From positions 1,898,289 to 1,962,288 of the forward strand of contig NW_021167086.1 in assembly GCF_003711515.1 (NCBI RefSeq): a stretch of DNA of 64,000 nucleotides, in the 5' to 3' direction. The position numbers and the translations under genes are program-made. Origin of the DNA: Sodiomyces alkalinus F11. Taxonomy: Eukaryota; Ascomycota; Sordariomycetes; Glomerellales; Plectosphaerellaceae. Shown here one piece after another: positions 11,501 through 23,699 of this stretch (positions are counted from its first letter, which is position 1; the number at the start of each line of letters is the position of its first letter). Under the pieces are notes generated by a model that was given only the letters and a program-made list of their open reading frames with translations, had not been told where the DNA came from and did no database searches.

Positions 11501-13900
11501 CCCTTAAGGGGTCTTCTACTAGAGGTCCTTCCGAGGGATAAGGTTATACAGATATACTATAGCAGCCACCAGTTCTAGCCATATATCCTATTAGATACCT
11601 AAGGCCGTTACGAGGGTCCTCGCGATAGCAAAAATAACGCCGCCGTGGCGTTCTGCCTTCGGATTTTATACAGCCATATATAGCGATAACCTCTTAAGTA
11701 AAATCCCTCTCTTATCGGCCTATTTATCGAAGCCTTTCTAAAAGGATCTTTCTCTATCTAGGCGGATTACTATAATTATACAGGGGTACTGCCTCTAAAG
11801 GAAGAACTTAAAATTCACTAGTATAGGTAAGGCTGATTTATAGTCACGTAGGAACCTTATAATAGCTTAACGAGTATAGGGATCGTATAAAAGTATCACG
11901 ACCTTTATACCATTATAGGCCCTATTAAGGCTAAAGAGGTTAACCTCTACGCCATACCACGGCCTCGTCGTTTAGTGGTTAGGTGACCTTCTCGAGATAA
12001 CCTTCTTTACCTTACTAAGGGTATAGGCCTTAAAATCCACTATAAGAGGGCCTTTTTAATGTCCTTTAATCACGCCTCTAATAAGGGCATCGCTAATTCT
12101 ATTAAGGGCAGTAACGCCGGCGTGCCCTAGCCTCTTATACTATACGTAAGCGTCTACTACGCTTATAGTAGGCGTTATAGAGCTATTAAAGAAGCTACTT
12201 AGTAGGTGCTATTAACGATCCATTAGAACAAGAGTGTATTAATCGTTAACGTTATTTAGAGGTAGGGCTACTAAGCCCTCCACCTTTAGCACTTCGAGGC
12301 CGGAATTAAAAACGATACCCTATTCCTTTAATCTTCTCGTTACGATTAAGGTTATTAGGTAATCTTATATAAAAGTAACGCGATTTAGCACGAAAATAAA
12401 GGTATTACTATATTCGTCGTCTACTTCTAATTATATCCTGCTATAGCCCTTAACTAGCGTAGTTTCTCTACTACCTATTTAAAAATAATACTCTTCTATA
12501 GCAGGTTCGAAGTCCTATAATAAGTGTTATTAGTTAGTAATATACCTAGAGGTGCCGGAATCGATTAATAGCTGGTTAAAGAGGTTACTACTAATATTAC
12601 CATTTAGTTATAGAAGAGAGTATATCCTATAGGATTCCTTGTCGGAATCCTTATCCTGGTTATCGATAAAATTACCTACCTCCGTCGACGATTCTTTCGG
12701 CTATAACTTCTAAGAGTTCTTCTTAGCACCCGTTTTCAGGCTTTTAGCGTCCTTTTCAATATTCTCCCGGAATCTCTTTTAACGTTCGTTGTCCTATGTC
12801 TTAATAATACGGTCGACGCATTCTAAGATCTCTTTTAAAGGTATATATCCCTTCTTCCTACGTGCCTTATTTACGGTTAGGCACTTCTATAGAGGCTTAT
12901 AGTTATATTTACTCCTCTTCTTATTACGGTAGTTATAAAGCCACTCTTTCTTTTACTATAAAGAGGACTACTAATTATCTTACTATCCCCATTATACCCG
13001 CTAATCCTTACCTTCTTTATTCTTACCTAGGAAGGTTACCGTATAAAAGGATACCACGGTAGGCTTTTTATCGAGTCGGTACGGGTAGCGGCGATAAAGC
13101 TATATCGTATATTCCTCTACGATAGATTAAATTAAGGGTAGGTCTTACTCTTCTAACCGGATAAGCTATATAAAACGTCCTTCTAACTACTCTAGTACTA
13201 CGTAGCCGATAAGGTTAAAGAACCCGTCTATCTATTATTTCTTAGTATTATATTCTCGAACTTTATATATCTCGGCGTCGCGGTATAGCTTTATAAAGTC
13301 TTTTAGCTAGCGCTTATAGGGGATACGCCTAATATTGTAGAGGTGTTAGTCGTAGCATCTCTTAATTAGTAACTTCCAGGCGGCGTTCGTTAGCTTAAGG
13401 TGCGTCATAAGGGTATATAGGATATCCTTAACTTCCTTTTTACCGGCGTATTAATCCTTTAAAGCAGGGCTAACCGTCTTCGCGATATAGTCGTGGAGTG
13501 CTTAAATCCCCCTCTTTTTAGCCTTTTACCGATCCTCTTCCACCTGCCAGATCTTAAATAGTATATCCTAATTAGTGGCGTTACGTTCTTCGACTATAGT
13601 AGGAGGTTATAGTGGATCGGTTCGAATACGGCGCTTAGGCCGTTTAGCCTCTTTAAGGTCGAGATTAACGAGGTCGGCGATATCGTAGGAGTACGCGATA
13701 GTTATCACGGCTTTAAGCTAAGGCCTCTAGTCTTTCGGGGAGGTAAGCGTTATAAGGACTATAACGGGCACTACTACTATAGAAGCTATCGTTATACTAA
13801 TAAAAAGCAGTGAAATAGGATAAACGAAAAGGTTAATTAACTATACTAAATGCTTTAAACGGTCGTGCGATAAAAACGATAAAACGATTAAATAAAACTA
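8600..13900 (-). pseudogene. copia-2 gag-protease-integrase-RT-RNase H polyprotein, destroyed by RIP
   Basis: Read on the minus strand through RIP stops, the order is gag (about 13900-12900), a protease-like segment near 12500, integrase at about 11900-11450 and reverse transcriptase around 10300-9300. The integrase shows a recognisable VIRLDRERSF...GKAF-like aspartate block, then NPKAERHGGVIFAIARTL, matching the copia integrase core. In the RT the catalytic YVDD box at 9683-9694 now reads Y-V-N-D, a GAC to AAC change of RIP type. RNase H should follow toward 8600 but I could not pin a motif. The element cannot encode its own replication proteins. Confidence 0.75.
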
Positions 13901-14022
13901 AAGTAGGCGGACGTTATTAATAATACTAAACTACCCGCTATAGACTTAAGGCTGATTTAATAGCCTAGAAGCTATAGGAGCGATCGGAATAGCTTCGTTT
14001 ATTAGAACGCCGGGCTTATAAC

Positions 14023-14216
14023 TATCAGAATATAAATAAGGTACGCGGAATTATATATATATTTATCTAAGTAAAGTCTATAATACTTTATAGGGATATC
14101 TAACTATACGGAAATAGCAGGGGAAATGAGGGTGGATATATAGGAGCAAGGTACTCCACACGTCTAATATAATATGGTTTATTATACCTCGATAAGGTGG
14201 CTATAGGCATCTGATA
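14023..14216 (-). repeat. 5' LTR of copia-2
   Basis: 194 bp, TATCAGA...TCTGATA. It is followed by GCCTC. The primer-binding site abuts its inner edge. Confidence 0.9.
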
Positions 14217-14221
14217 GCCTC

Positions 14222-14305
14222 CGTGGTAGATTAAACGGCTACCGGAATAAGGTTACCTCCACGATCTAACAGTTGCTAAAACGGCCACCTATAACGTTAA
14301 ATAAT
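14222..14305. repeat. Degenerate repeat array, right part
   Basis: Two further units (GTAGATTAAACGGCTACCGG and ACGATCTAACAGTTGCTAAA...CGGCCACC) continue the array split by copia-2, which confirms that the array is older than the element. Confidence 0.6.
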
Positions 14306-14754
14306 AATACAAGAATACCACACGGGTGCCGAAAACAAGTCACGACCTTAAAAGAAGACTAGTATACATTCCCTGAATAGTCTACTCCAGAGTAGGCTTA
14401 AGAAATCCCCTCGAGTCCGTAGGTCGAACGTGTACTTGTTTAGACCCGAAAACTGATGACCGTAAGACTACTTTGGAGTAAGGGTGGCCGCCTGCCCTTC
14501 GAGGCCGGCACGCAATAACTATATAGTCGCCGGCAGCACAGCATTACTAATCCAACTACCTATTATGAGTAGAAGGATATACCCTATAAGCTAAGTTATT
14601 TCCACGATTAAACCGTTATATATCTACGTGCTTTTAACGATACTAACTACTCTATAACTACGGCCGTAGAACGGTTGGATGTCCTCTTAACGGTATATAT
14701 GGCTCCTGCCTACGCCGGCGAGAGCTATAGCCTCGCGAGAACTACCCGAAAATC
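14306..14754. other. Unassigned, partly RIPed DNA
   Basis: The composition is mixed, with CpA retained around 14330-14480. No gene, terminal repeat or RNA motif is recognised. Confidence 0.4.
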
Positions 14755-14906
14755 ACGCGTTAGAGTATATCGATCTTCCCGATTTTATAACTACGCGTTA
14801 GTATATCGATCTTTCCGAGTTTATAACTATGCGTTAGTATATCGATTATTCCGATTTTATAACTACGTGGTAGATTATACCGATCTTTCTGATTTTATAA
14901 TTTTAT
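14755..14906 (+). repeat. 36-bp tandem repeat, about four copies
   Basis: Consensus units contain GCGTTAGTATATCGATC then TTCCGATTTTATAACT. Copies begin near 14757, 14795, 14831 and 14867. The period is a multiple of three, so the plus frame from about 14675 to 14908 stays open as repeated Y-R-x-F-R-x-Y-N-Y-A-L-V. I do not regard this as a demonstrated gene, because no flanking coding context exists. Confidence 0.75.
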
Positions 14907-15334
14907 AAGGGCGTTAGATATCTACGCCGTTATACGGGAGTTTCTATAGTAGTTTAAGCGGCAGCTCTTACCGTAACGAATATACCCGCGAGAGTAATAT
15001 TAAGCTAATATAATCCTACGAGAAACTAGGCATTATCGAAGGACTTTAATATCCGATTAGAGTACTCTACGCTAAAGACTCCTATTTAACAAAAAATACT
15101 CTTAGGTTTTCTCCCGAGGTTATAGTCTATAATACCTAGTAATAAAGGGGTGGAATAAGGCTATTTTATAGAGGTATATACTAAAGACCCGCCCTTATAT
15201 AACTACTTATTCTGAATTTAACCACTTCCAAACGCCCTTGCCGGGGCTAGTTCCCCCCGAGTCTCCTTTCTCGGTATCGCCGAGGTTATAGTTTATAGCT
15301 CCTGGCTATAGGGGATAAATAAGGCTATCTTAAG
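14907..15334. other. RIPed, unassigned DNA with an imperfect internal duplication
   Basis: Two related stretches, each starting GAGGTTATAGT and ending AAGGCTATYTT, lie around 15117-15165 and 15283-15333. Frames contain RIP-type stops. No family is recognised. Confidence 0.4.
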
Positions 15335-17225
<1,891 letters not shown>

Positions 17226-18107
17226 CGATCTTACTCCGCTGTCCTAACTAATCTATATATATATATATAGGAGCCTTTTTAGGCTATATAGTCCTTCTCG
17301 GGTGGCTATAGAGGGGAAAACCCAGGTAAAACCCGGGGAAACCCTCTATACACTTCCTTAGGTAGAGTAGTGCCGCTACGGGGCCGATATAGCCCCGGTT
17401 CGTCTCTACTACGTATCTGGATTATACCTTTAGTCTAGTAGCTAACGGGAAATATAATAGGCTAGTGGTTAAGTAGGTTAGCCTAAGCTAATCGTTAGCG
17501 ACGGAGTAGAGGCCGAGGGGGTACCGCCGCGCCTCCGCGGTACGGCGGTTACGACCTTATAGCCTTAGCCTCCTTACGTCTCTGAGGATTATGTCTTTTA
17601 TTCCTTCCGTTCGGTTAATAAAGAGTATAGGGGAGGTAGGAGCCTCCTGCCTCCCTTAGGTAGGTTCCTGCTATATCCGGCAGTAGGTAAGGAGGATAGT
17701 ACTCTACCCTATTATAAAATTTAGATAGTTAATATCCTATAAGCTCTTTATACCTCTTTTTCCTCTCTCTTCCTTCTATAACGCTAACGAGTTTATTATA
17801 GGTTTTCCTCCCGATCTATACCCGCTTACGTTACCGTAGGCTTATCGTTACGGCTTTATACTAATAATAAACCCCTTTAGTTTTCCTCGTTATTTCTGCC
17901 TTATAATTTGACTATAGGTGCTTTATAGGTAGCGTTGTGGTGGCATGGTGGCGTGGGGTTAACTAGGTAGTATAGTATTAATTTATATATATAAATAAGT
18001 AATCTAAAGTAGTAGTATAATATAAGTTCTCTTTATAGCGTAACGGTGCCTTAGTAGTAGCGTGCTAATAGTCGTAGATATTATCTCCTAATAACACTAA
18101 TACTAAT

Positions 18108-18536
18108 TTTTGAAGATATCTGACGATAACGGATAAACGGAAGGGACGAAAGTCACGAAAAGCAGTGGAAAAAATAAGAAGGTAATAATAGGATTATAAG
18201 GTAGGATCTCTGCGCGCGTATTGTGTCTTCTTCGGATCGAAAAAGGGATTGAGATTGAGGATTAAGAATAAAGAACAAAGAAAGGAAGAACCGAACCGAG
18301 GGAACGGGTTAATATCCTTTGTTCTTTATAAAGGATCGATATCGTAATAGTATTGTAATATATATCGATATCGTAGTAATATCGTAATCCATTGTATCCT
18401 TTGTCTGACTCGTCACAGATAAACTGACTCGAAAGAGAACGGTCTAGGCTTGCGGGGAAGATATTCTTTGTTCGAGTACGAAGGATATACTCGAAAGACA
18501 TTAAGGATATTATTAGTAATAATATTAATATCAAAA
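18108..18536. mobile_element. 429-bp short insertion with 5-bp target duplication, solo LTR or MITE
   Basis: It is absent from the same site in LINE C (48120-48135). It is flanked by CTAAT (18103-18107 and 18537-18541) and its ends are TTTTGA and TCAAAA. Unlike the surrounding LINE it keeps many CpA and TpG dinucleotides, so it arrived after the host LINE had been mutated. The interior contains repeated ATATCGATATCGTA-like words at about 18337-18385. It has no coding capacity that I trust. A 5-bp duplication fits an LTR element, but the ends are not TG..CA. Confidence 0.7.
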
Positions 18537-18599
18537 CTAATAATAATAACCGCCGCTATAAGCGCGGTATAGTTCGTATTATACCGTATATAGCCCTTA

Positions 18600-21500
18600 A
18601 TAGTGTCGGAGTAGTATTATAGCGCTAATATAGGGTAGTTATATGCGTTATAGTAAGCGTTTAGGTATTTACCCCGATAATATAGAAGCTTACGCTAATA
18701 CTACAGGAATAAGCGTAGCCTATTACTAGTATACTAATAGTCGCCGTCTATATAAGGATATAAGTCGCCTTAGTGCCGTAGTAGTGCCGTGTATACGTTA
18801 AGGTGGTTATAGGTAATAGTTCGATAAGTCCTCTCCGCTGCTAAGAAGTAGTAGTAACGCCTTATAGATATCTATTAGGTATATATAGCGGTAAAGGCCG
18901 CTATAACGCGGGTATCGCTATTATAGGTATCCCCTTTTAGTGCTATAGTGGTTTTACGCTAATAAGTTATAGGCTAAGGAGCGCTTAGGGACGGTGTCCC
19001 GGTCTTTTAGCTAGGCCCTAAACCGGGCGTTACCTTCCGGTCGCGGTTATAGTGGTACCGCGTTAGTAGAGGTATAGGAGTTATCTTATTAGATAAGACG
19101 TTTAGAGGGTAAGATAGACCTTATCCTAGAATACCTTATAAATAGCTCCCCCTCGGTCCCGCTACGGCTCCCTAGTGGTATTAGCTAACTAGCCTAGTAG
19201 GGTCTTAAGTATATTAAAAGAGGTATTAATACCTTTAAAGGAGGTAATAATAATAAAAGCTAATTAATACTATACTAATACCGTGTTGATACCGCCGGGG
19301 TCCCGGCTTATAAGGCCCTTATCCTAATGATTAATTAGTCGTCGTGCCGCCTTATCCCCGATACAGTCCTATTTCGGTATCGCGGGTATCTTCGTAGGCC
19401 TTTATAACTTCGAGGGCGAGGCGGAAGTCCTTAAGCCTCTTCCGTTATAGGAACCACCTTATAATTACCCCGGCCTTAGTATTATATTCTAATACGTTGT
19501 ATAAGTCTCCTTTAATTATAAGTAGCCTCCTTACGGTATTAAAGAGGTCCCTACGGTCTTTCTCGGTTACCTCTTAGCACTAGAGTACTATATACTCCGC
19601 CGTTTCCGCCCCTCCGTCCCCGTAAAGGCACCGCGGTAATAGGACGCCCGGTACTCTGACTTTAGCTAGGAATACCTATAGGCCTAGTTTTTCTAATTTA
19701 ATCTAGGTAAGTACGGAGCTCTATAACTTAAGGAGCCCTTTATATTTCCGGAGGGAGTATTTTATTAGGGGGCGGCTTAGTACCGCTACGGCGTAGGTAT
19801 AAAGCCGTTATACTTCCGCCTAGGCTTAACCCTATTCCCTTATAAGGGCCTTCCGCGGGGGCGAGGTTCCGGTCTAAGTCGTTGGGGAGGTAAGCTATAT
19901 TATCTATATAAGGGCGGTATAGGTCTTATAATACCGGTTTAATACTATTAAGGCTCTCGCCGTGGCGTATACTCCGGCTAATATCTTATCATCGGTCCCT
20001 TCTTCTTATATCCGGAGGATCTTTCGGGCACTTAGGCTTAAGAGGTATAGGTTAAGGGGGTGGATAAAGGTCTCTTTTTTAAGGACTCTAACCGGCGTGG
20101 CTTTATAGGCTCCGGCTACTAATCGGAGGTATCGGTTCTATACCGGTATAAGTGCCGTTATAGGGCTATACTAGGGGCCGGCCCCTATTTTATAAACGGT
20201 TACGGTATAATAAGCGATTACTAATTATATAACTATAAAATATAGTCTCCTTATATCCATAAAGCTATACCCCTATACTATCGCGCTAAGCCTCAAGAGG
20301 GCGTATATTTAGGTAGCTAGACGGCTTTTTACCTTTTTAGTATTTTATCAGAAGTTAAGCTTCCTATTAAGCTAAACGCCTAAAAGCCTTATCGCCTTTA
20401 TTACCGGCACCGAAATAGTATTAAGGGGGAGCGGGGTAGGTAAGGGTTAGCGTGACTTCGTGAAGGGGATATAGATATACTTAGTTAGTTTGAATTATAG
20501 TCCGCTTATTATCTCCTAATGTAAGTATATTCGCTACGCAGCAGTAAGGCGTTACTACGTTTATACCTCCGTCCTATTAAAGGCGATAATATTCGTATTA
20601 TTAGCGAAACCTATTACTATTATTTTAGGAATCCTTTTTAATTCTTTATATAGGGTAAAGATATAGGGGATAAAGAGGATAAGGGAGATTAGGGAGCCTT
20701 ACGGTTATACCCTTATAGAGGTATCGCGGGGGGGCTATTTCGCTATTAAGTAATAGCTAGGCCGTATAGTCTTAAAGGAAGCTACTAACTAGGGTAATAA
20801 GCTACTAGGGGAAGCCTTTCCTTTTAAGTACCTTAAGGAGGTAAGAATAGGGGATAGTATTAAAGGCGCGTTTAATATTTAGTTAGAGTATTAAAGCGGT
20901 ACCGCTATAAACCTAGCTCGCCCTTATAGCCTCTATAACTCTTTATACTACTATTTTTATACTTCGCCCTATCCGGTTATCTATTTATCCTTTTAGGAAG
21001 AACCGATACTCCTCCGTTATAGTAGCGATCCGGTCGGCTAGTATCTCCTTAAAGACCTTACCTATTATACTAAGGAGTAATATCGGTTATTAGCCCTTTA
21101 TTATCCCGTAATCGGCCGGCGGCTAGCCTTCTTTCTTAAAGATTACTATAGTAGCATAACGGTACCTTTTCGGGTGATAGCTTACTTTAAGGTATACTAT
21201 AAAGATAGTACTAAGTCTTTAATATACAAGGGGTCTATATACTTTTAGGAGCCCTACTAAGAGTCCGTCTAGTCCTAATACTGCTTAGGGTTTAGTTTTC
21301 TTAAGGCGCCCCTATATATCCGTTATGGTAACGTCTTAGCGGATATCTTACCCCGGGGAGAATTCCGCGCCTAAAGCCCTAAAGGCGGTAAGGAAGAAGG
21401 GGGGGAAAAATTCCGGTTAAAGACTTTAGGTTTTTTTATATATATAGTTACCGGGTTATCGCTATCGTCTTAGTATAGTAGTAGCACTAATAGGGGGTTT

Positions 21501-22106
21501 TGCGGTACTCCCCCTTTAGTTTATACCTATCTCTATAACCGCTAAAGAAGGATATTATCCTTCCCGGTTAAGTAGAGTAGGTGCTACTAGTATAGCCGCT
21601 TTACTACCGCCACGGCCTTATCTCGGCGCCTCTCCGCTTCCTAAAACTTATCCTATCGGTTCCGGGACTTCTTAAATATATATCTACGGTAAAGGCGCCT
21701 CGCTTCTTAGGTAAGGGCGGTTAGCTCTATATTCTACTAAGGGGTAGATAGGCGTTTAGGGGTACCCCCGCGGCGGCGCGGCACGGCCTTATCGGCTAGG
21801 GTTATAAGGTCTTTTATTAGGTTATTTAATACTAAGTCGATATCTCCTAATAATATAAGGGGGCTAGTCTACTATAGCTATATAGCGGCGAGCTAAGGGA
21901 CCTATAAGGGGTCGAAGTCTTTTTAGACCTAATAGGGCCCGGCTAGGTCCCGCGGTAGTATTATTATAGTAATCGGTATAGTATCCGTCTTTATAAGAAT
22001 TTAGGCTATTTATAAATAGTAGTCTAACCCGATAATAGTCTTATCCGGGCCGCTAAAGTCGTAGCGTAGCCCTTATATTACCTATATAAGGTTAATAGTA
22101 CTAGTA
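18600..22106 (-). pseudogene. LINE A ORF2 (endonuclease-RT-C-terminal zinc region), RIP-dead
   Basis: Minus-strand reverse transcriptase remnant. The palm motif region around 20585-20640 and the upstream L-D-I-K-x-A-F-type block near 20870-20890 are recognisable only after allowing for RIP stops. The same protein is clearest in LINE B and LINE D. The endonuclease part is separated from the rest by the Helitron. Confidence 0.65.
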
Positions 22107-22190
22107 CGAGCTTAGCAGGTTGCCCTACCGGCAACACCGCTTAGCTCGCCCCCCCCCCTTTAGGTGGGGGGGCTTATCACATAACCTGCT
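22107..22190 (-). other. Helitron 3' terminus with nested hairpins
   Basis: The canonical subterminal hairpin is GTTGCC-CTACC-GGCAAC at 22119-22135. Around it lie an imperfect inverted pair CGAGCTTAG/CTTAGCTCG, a strong C-run/G-run hairpin (about 22148-22171), and an outer perfect 8-bp pair AGCAGGTT (22115-22122) with AACCTGCT (about 22183-22190). Such structure is where rolling-circle transposition terminates in the family. Confidence 0.75.
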
Positions 22191-22769
22191 CCATAACAAC
22201 TAAATAACCGAAAATAACCGTATAACGCCCGCCTTCTTTTATTTTACTGCTGTTTACTATTTTCTATACTATAACGACGTTTTTTATTAGTTTTTTTATT
22301 ATCTAGATAAAAGCAGCTTTATATTTCCGACTATTAAACTGCACTATTTACGGAAATAAAGCTCTTAATCAATTAACCCTCGTTATACCTTATAGTGCCG
22401 CTAAGTAATAGTTTTTTACTATCTATTTAAATATCACTCCCTCCTTTCCGTTGTAAGTAGTTAGAGCCTGGCCGTTATATAAGTTACGGGTATAAATACA
22501 CACCTTAACCCTATAAAAAGCGACGATACTAACCGTAATTCGTAGTATACCGCCCGTACTCTCCGACTACCTTATCGACTCGTAGGAATCGCGGTCCCCT
22601 ACGCCCGATAACTCGCCCGCCGCCAGTCGCCCTACCTCGCCCGCCGCCTCCGCCTCCGCCCCCGCCTTACCCGACGCTGCCTTTATCGCTACCTCCGTCG
22701 CCGCCTCCTCGCCCGCCTATACGCCCGCCCGCCCGCCCGTATATAATACGGCCTCCATATCCCGCACGC

Positions 22770-23660
22770 GTATTTAGGAAACAATGCCTATAAAGGACGG
22801 CTATACGGTTAATCCTAGTAAGGTTCTTAACCTTATATATAATAGCGGACATAAAGCTACCGGGGCCCTTAACACTATACGCGTTATTCGGGTAGGTTAC
22901 TAACTTATATACTATCTTACACTTTATTTACTAACCGATATTATTAATATAGGCTAAACGGGACCTTTTATTACGGGAGGATAAAGACCTTAACCTTAGT
23001 CGCCCGGCTAATTAAGAGGCCGTTATAATAATAATCGTCGGCGACCTCTAAATAGACTATAAGCACTATAGTAAGAAAGACGGTCCTTTTGTCCGTTACT
23101 ACACGTTCTCGGGTATTACTAGCGGCAGTTATAATAACTGCTACTTTAATTCGGAAGGCCGTAAATATTTATACCGCCCGGCCGCCGCCGCCGCCGATAA
23201 TAATACTACCGCCACTACTACTCCCGTTTCTTCTAAGGGGAAGAAGCGTGTAAATAAGACCGTAGGTAAGCTAATAATAACTATAACGAATACCGACCTA
23301 TACTAATTAATTAATCTATAATACTATAGGAACCGTAATGCCTTCTAAGAAGGTAAAGACTTCGATTACGGCTACCGCTCCCGCTCCTGCCCCCCCCCCT
23401 CCACCCCCGACTATTATCACTATCGCCGGTGCTTCGGGCATAAATACGGCCACCGCTACGCCCGCCACGCCTATACCTGCTACGCCCACGCCCGCGCCCC
23501 TCGCCCCGCCCGTAATAACCTTTAATAACGTCGAAGTGCTGGCCGTGATACTCCTTACCAGTATAACGACGGCGTAGAAGAAGTAGTTAATCTAGTACTA
23601 TAAGAATATAATCGCTGCCCTAGAGAATAGTACCCAAGCGGAGAATTAAGACGGCTTTTT
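22770..23660 (+). pseudogene. Accessory reading frame(s) in the Helitron 3' region, unknown
   Basis: Plus-strand reading opposite to RepHel. A frame from about 22773 gives MPIKDGYTVNPSKVLNLIYN before stops. A neighbouring frame reads FVRYYTFSGITSGSYNNCYF (about 23085-23145) into an Ala/Asp/Thr-rich linker and a basic KGKKRVNKTVGKL stretch. An ATG-started open frame at 23338-23577 follows, rich in Ala, Pro and Thr, with the composition of a disordered protein. CpA is retained, and GC-rich runs also occur at 22600-22740. I recognise no family. It could be a captured gene fragment or a second Helitron protein. Confidence 0.4.
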
Positions 23661-23699
23661 TTTTTTTACTTTACTATTTTATAAAGGGTTTACGGTTAT

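Larger units (their letters stand above)
8255..14216 (-). mobile_element. Complete Ty1/copia retrotransposon (copia-2), RIP-degraded
   Basis: It has two 194-bp LTRs (8255-8448 and 14023-14216) and a perfect 5-bp target duplication GCCTC at 8250-8254 and 14217-14221. The primer-binding site abuts the right LTR (14008-14022) and a purine tract (C-run at about 8451-8457 in plus reading) abuts the left LTR, so transcription ran right to left. Total length is 5962 bp, normal for copia. The two LTRs differ at about 13 positions, all C/T or G/A transitions, so they were probably identical at insertion and diverged by RIP alone. It sits inside the repeat array of 7905-8254 and 14222-14305. Confidence 0.93.

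Noticed and set aside
14023..14216. Solo LTR interpretation of the copies at 8255-8448 and 14023-14216
   Set aside because: GCCTC on the outer sides only, with primer site and purine tract inside, shows one complete element.
18262..18534. 90-codon minus frame inside the 429-bp insertion
   Set aside because: Low-complexity Ile/Leu/Tyr composition and no family likeness; it occupies a likely solo LTR or MITE.
22667..22852. Gly/Arg-rich minus frame in the Helitron 3' region
   Set aside because: Product of GC-rich CCGCC repeats on the opposite strand; no motif.
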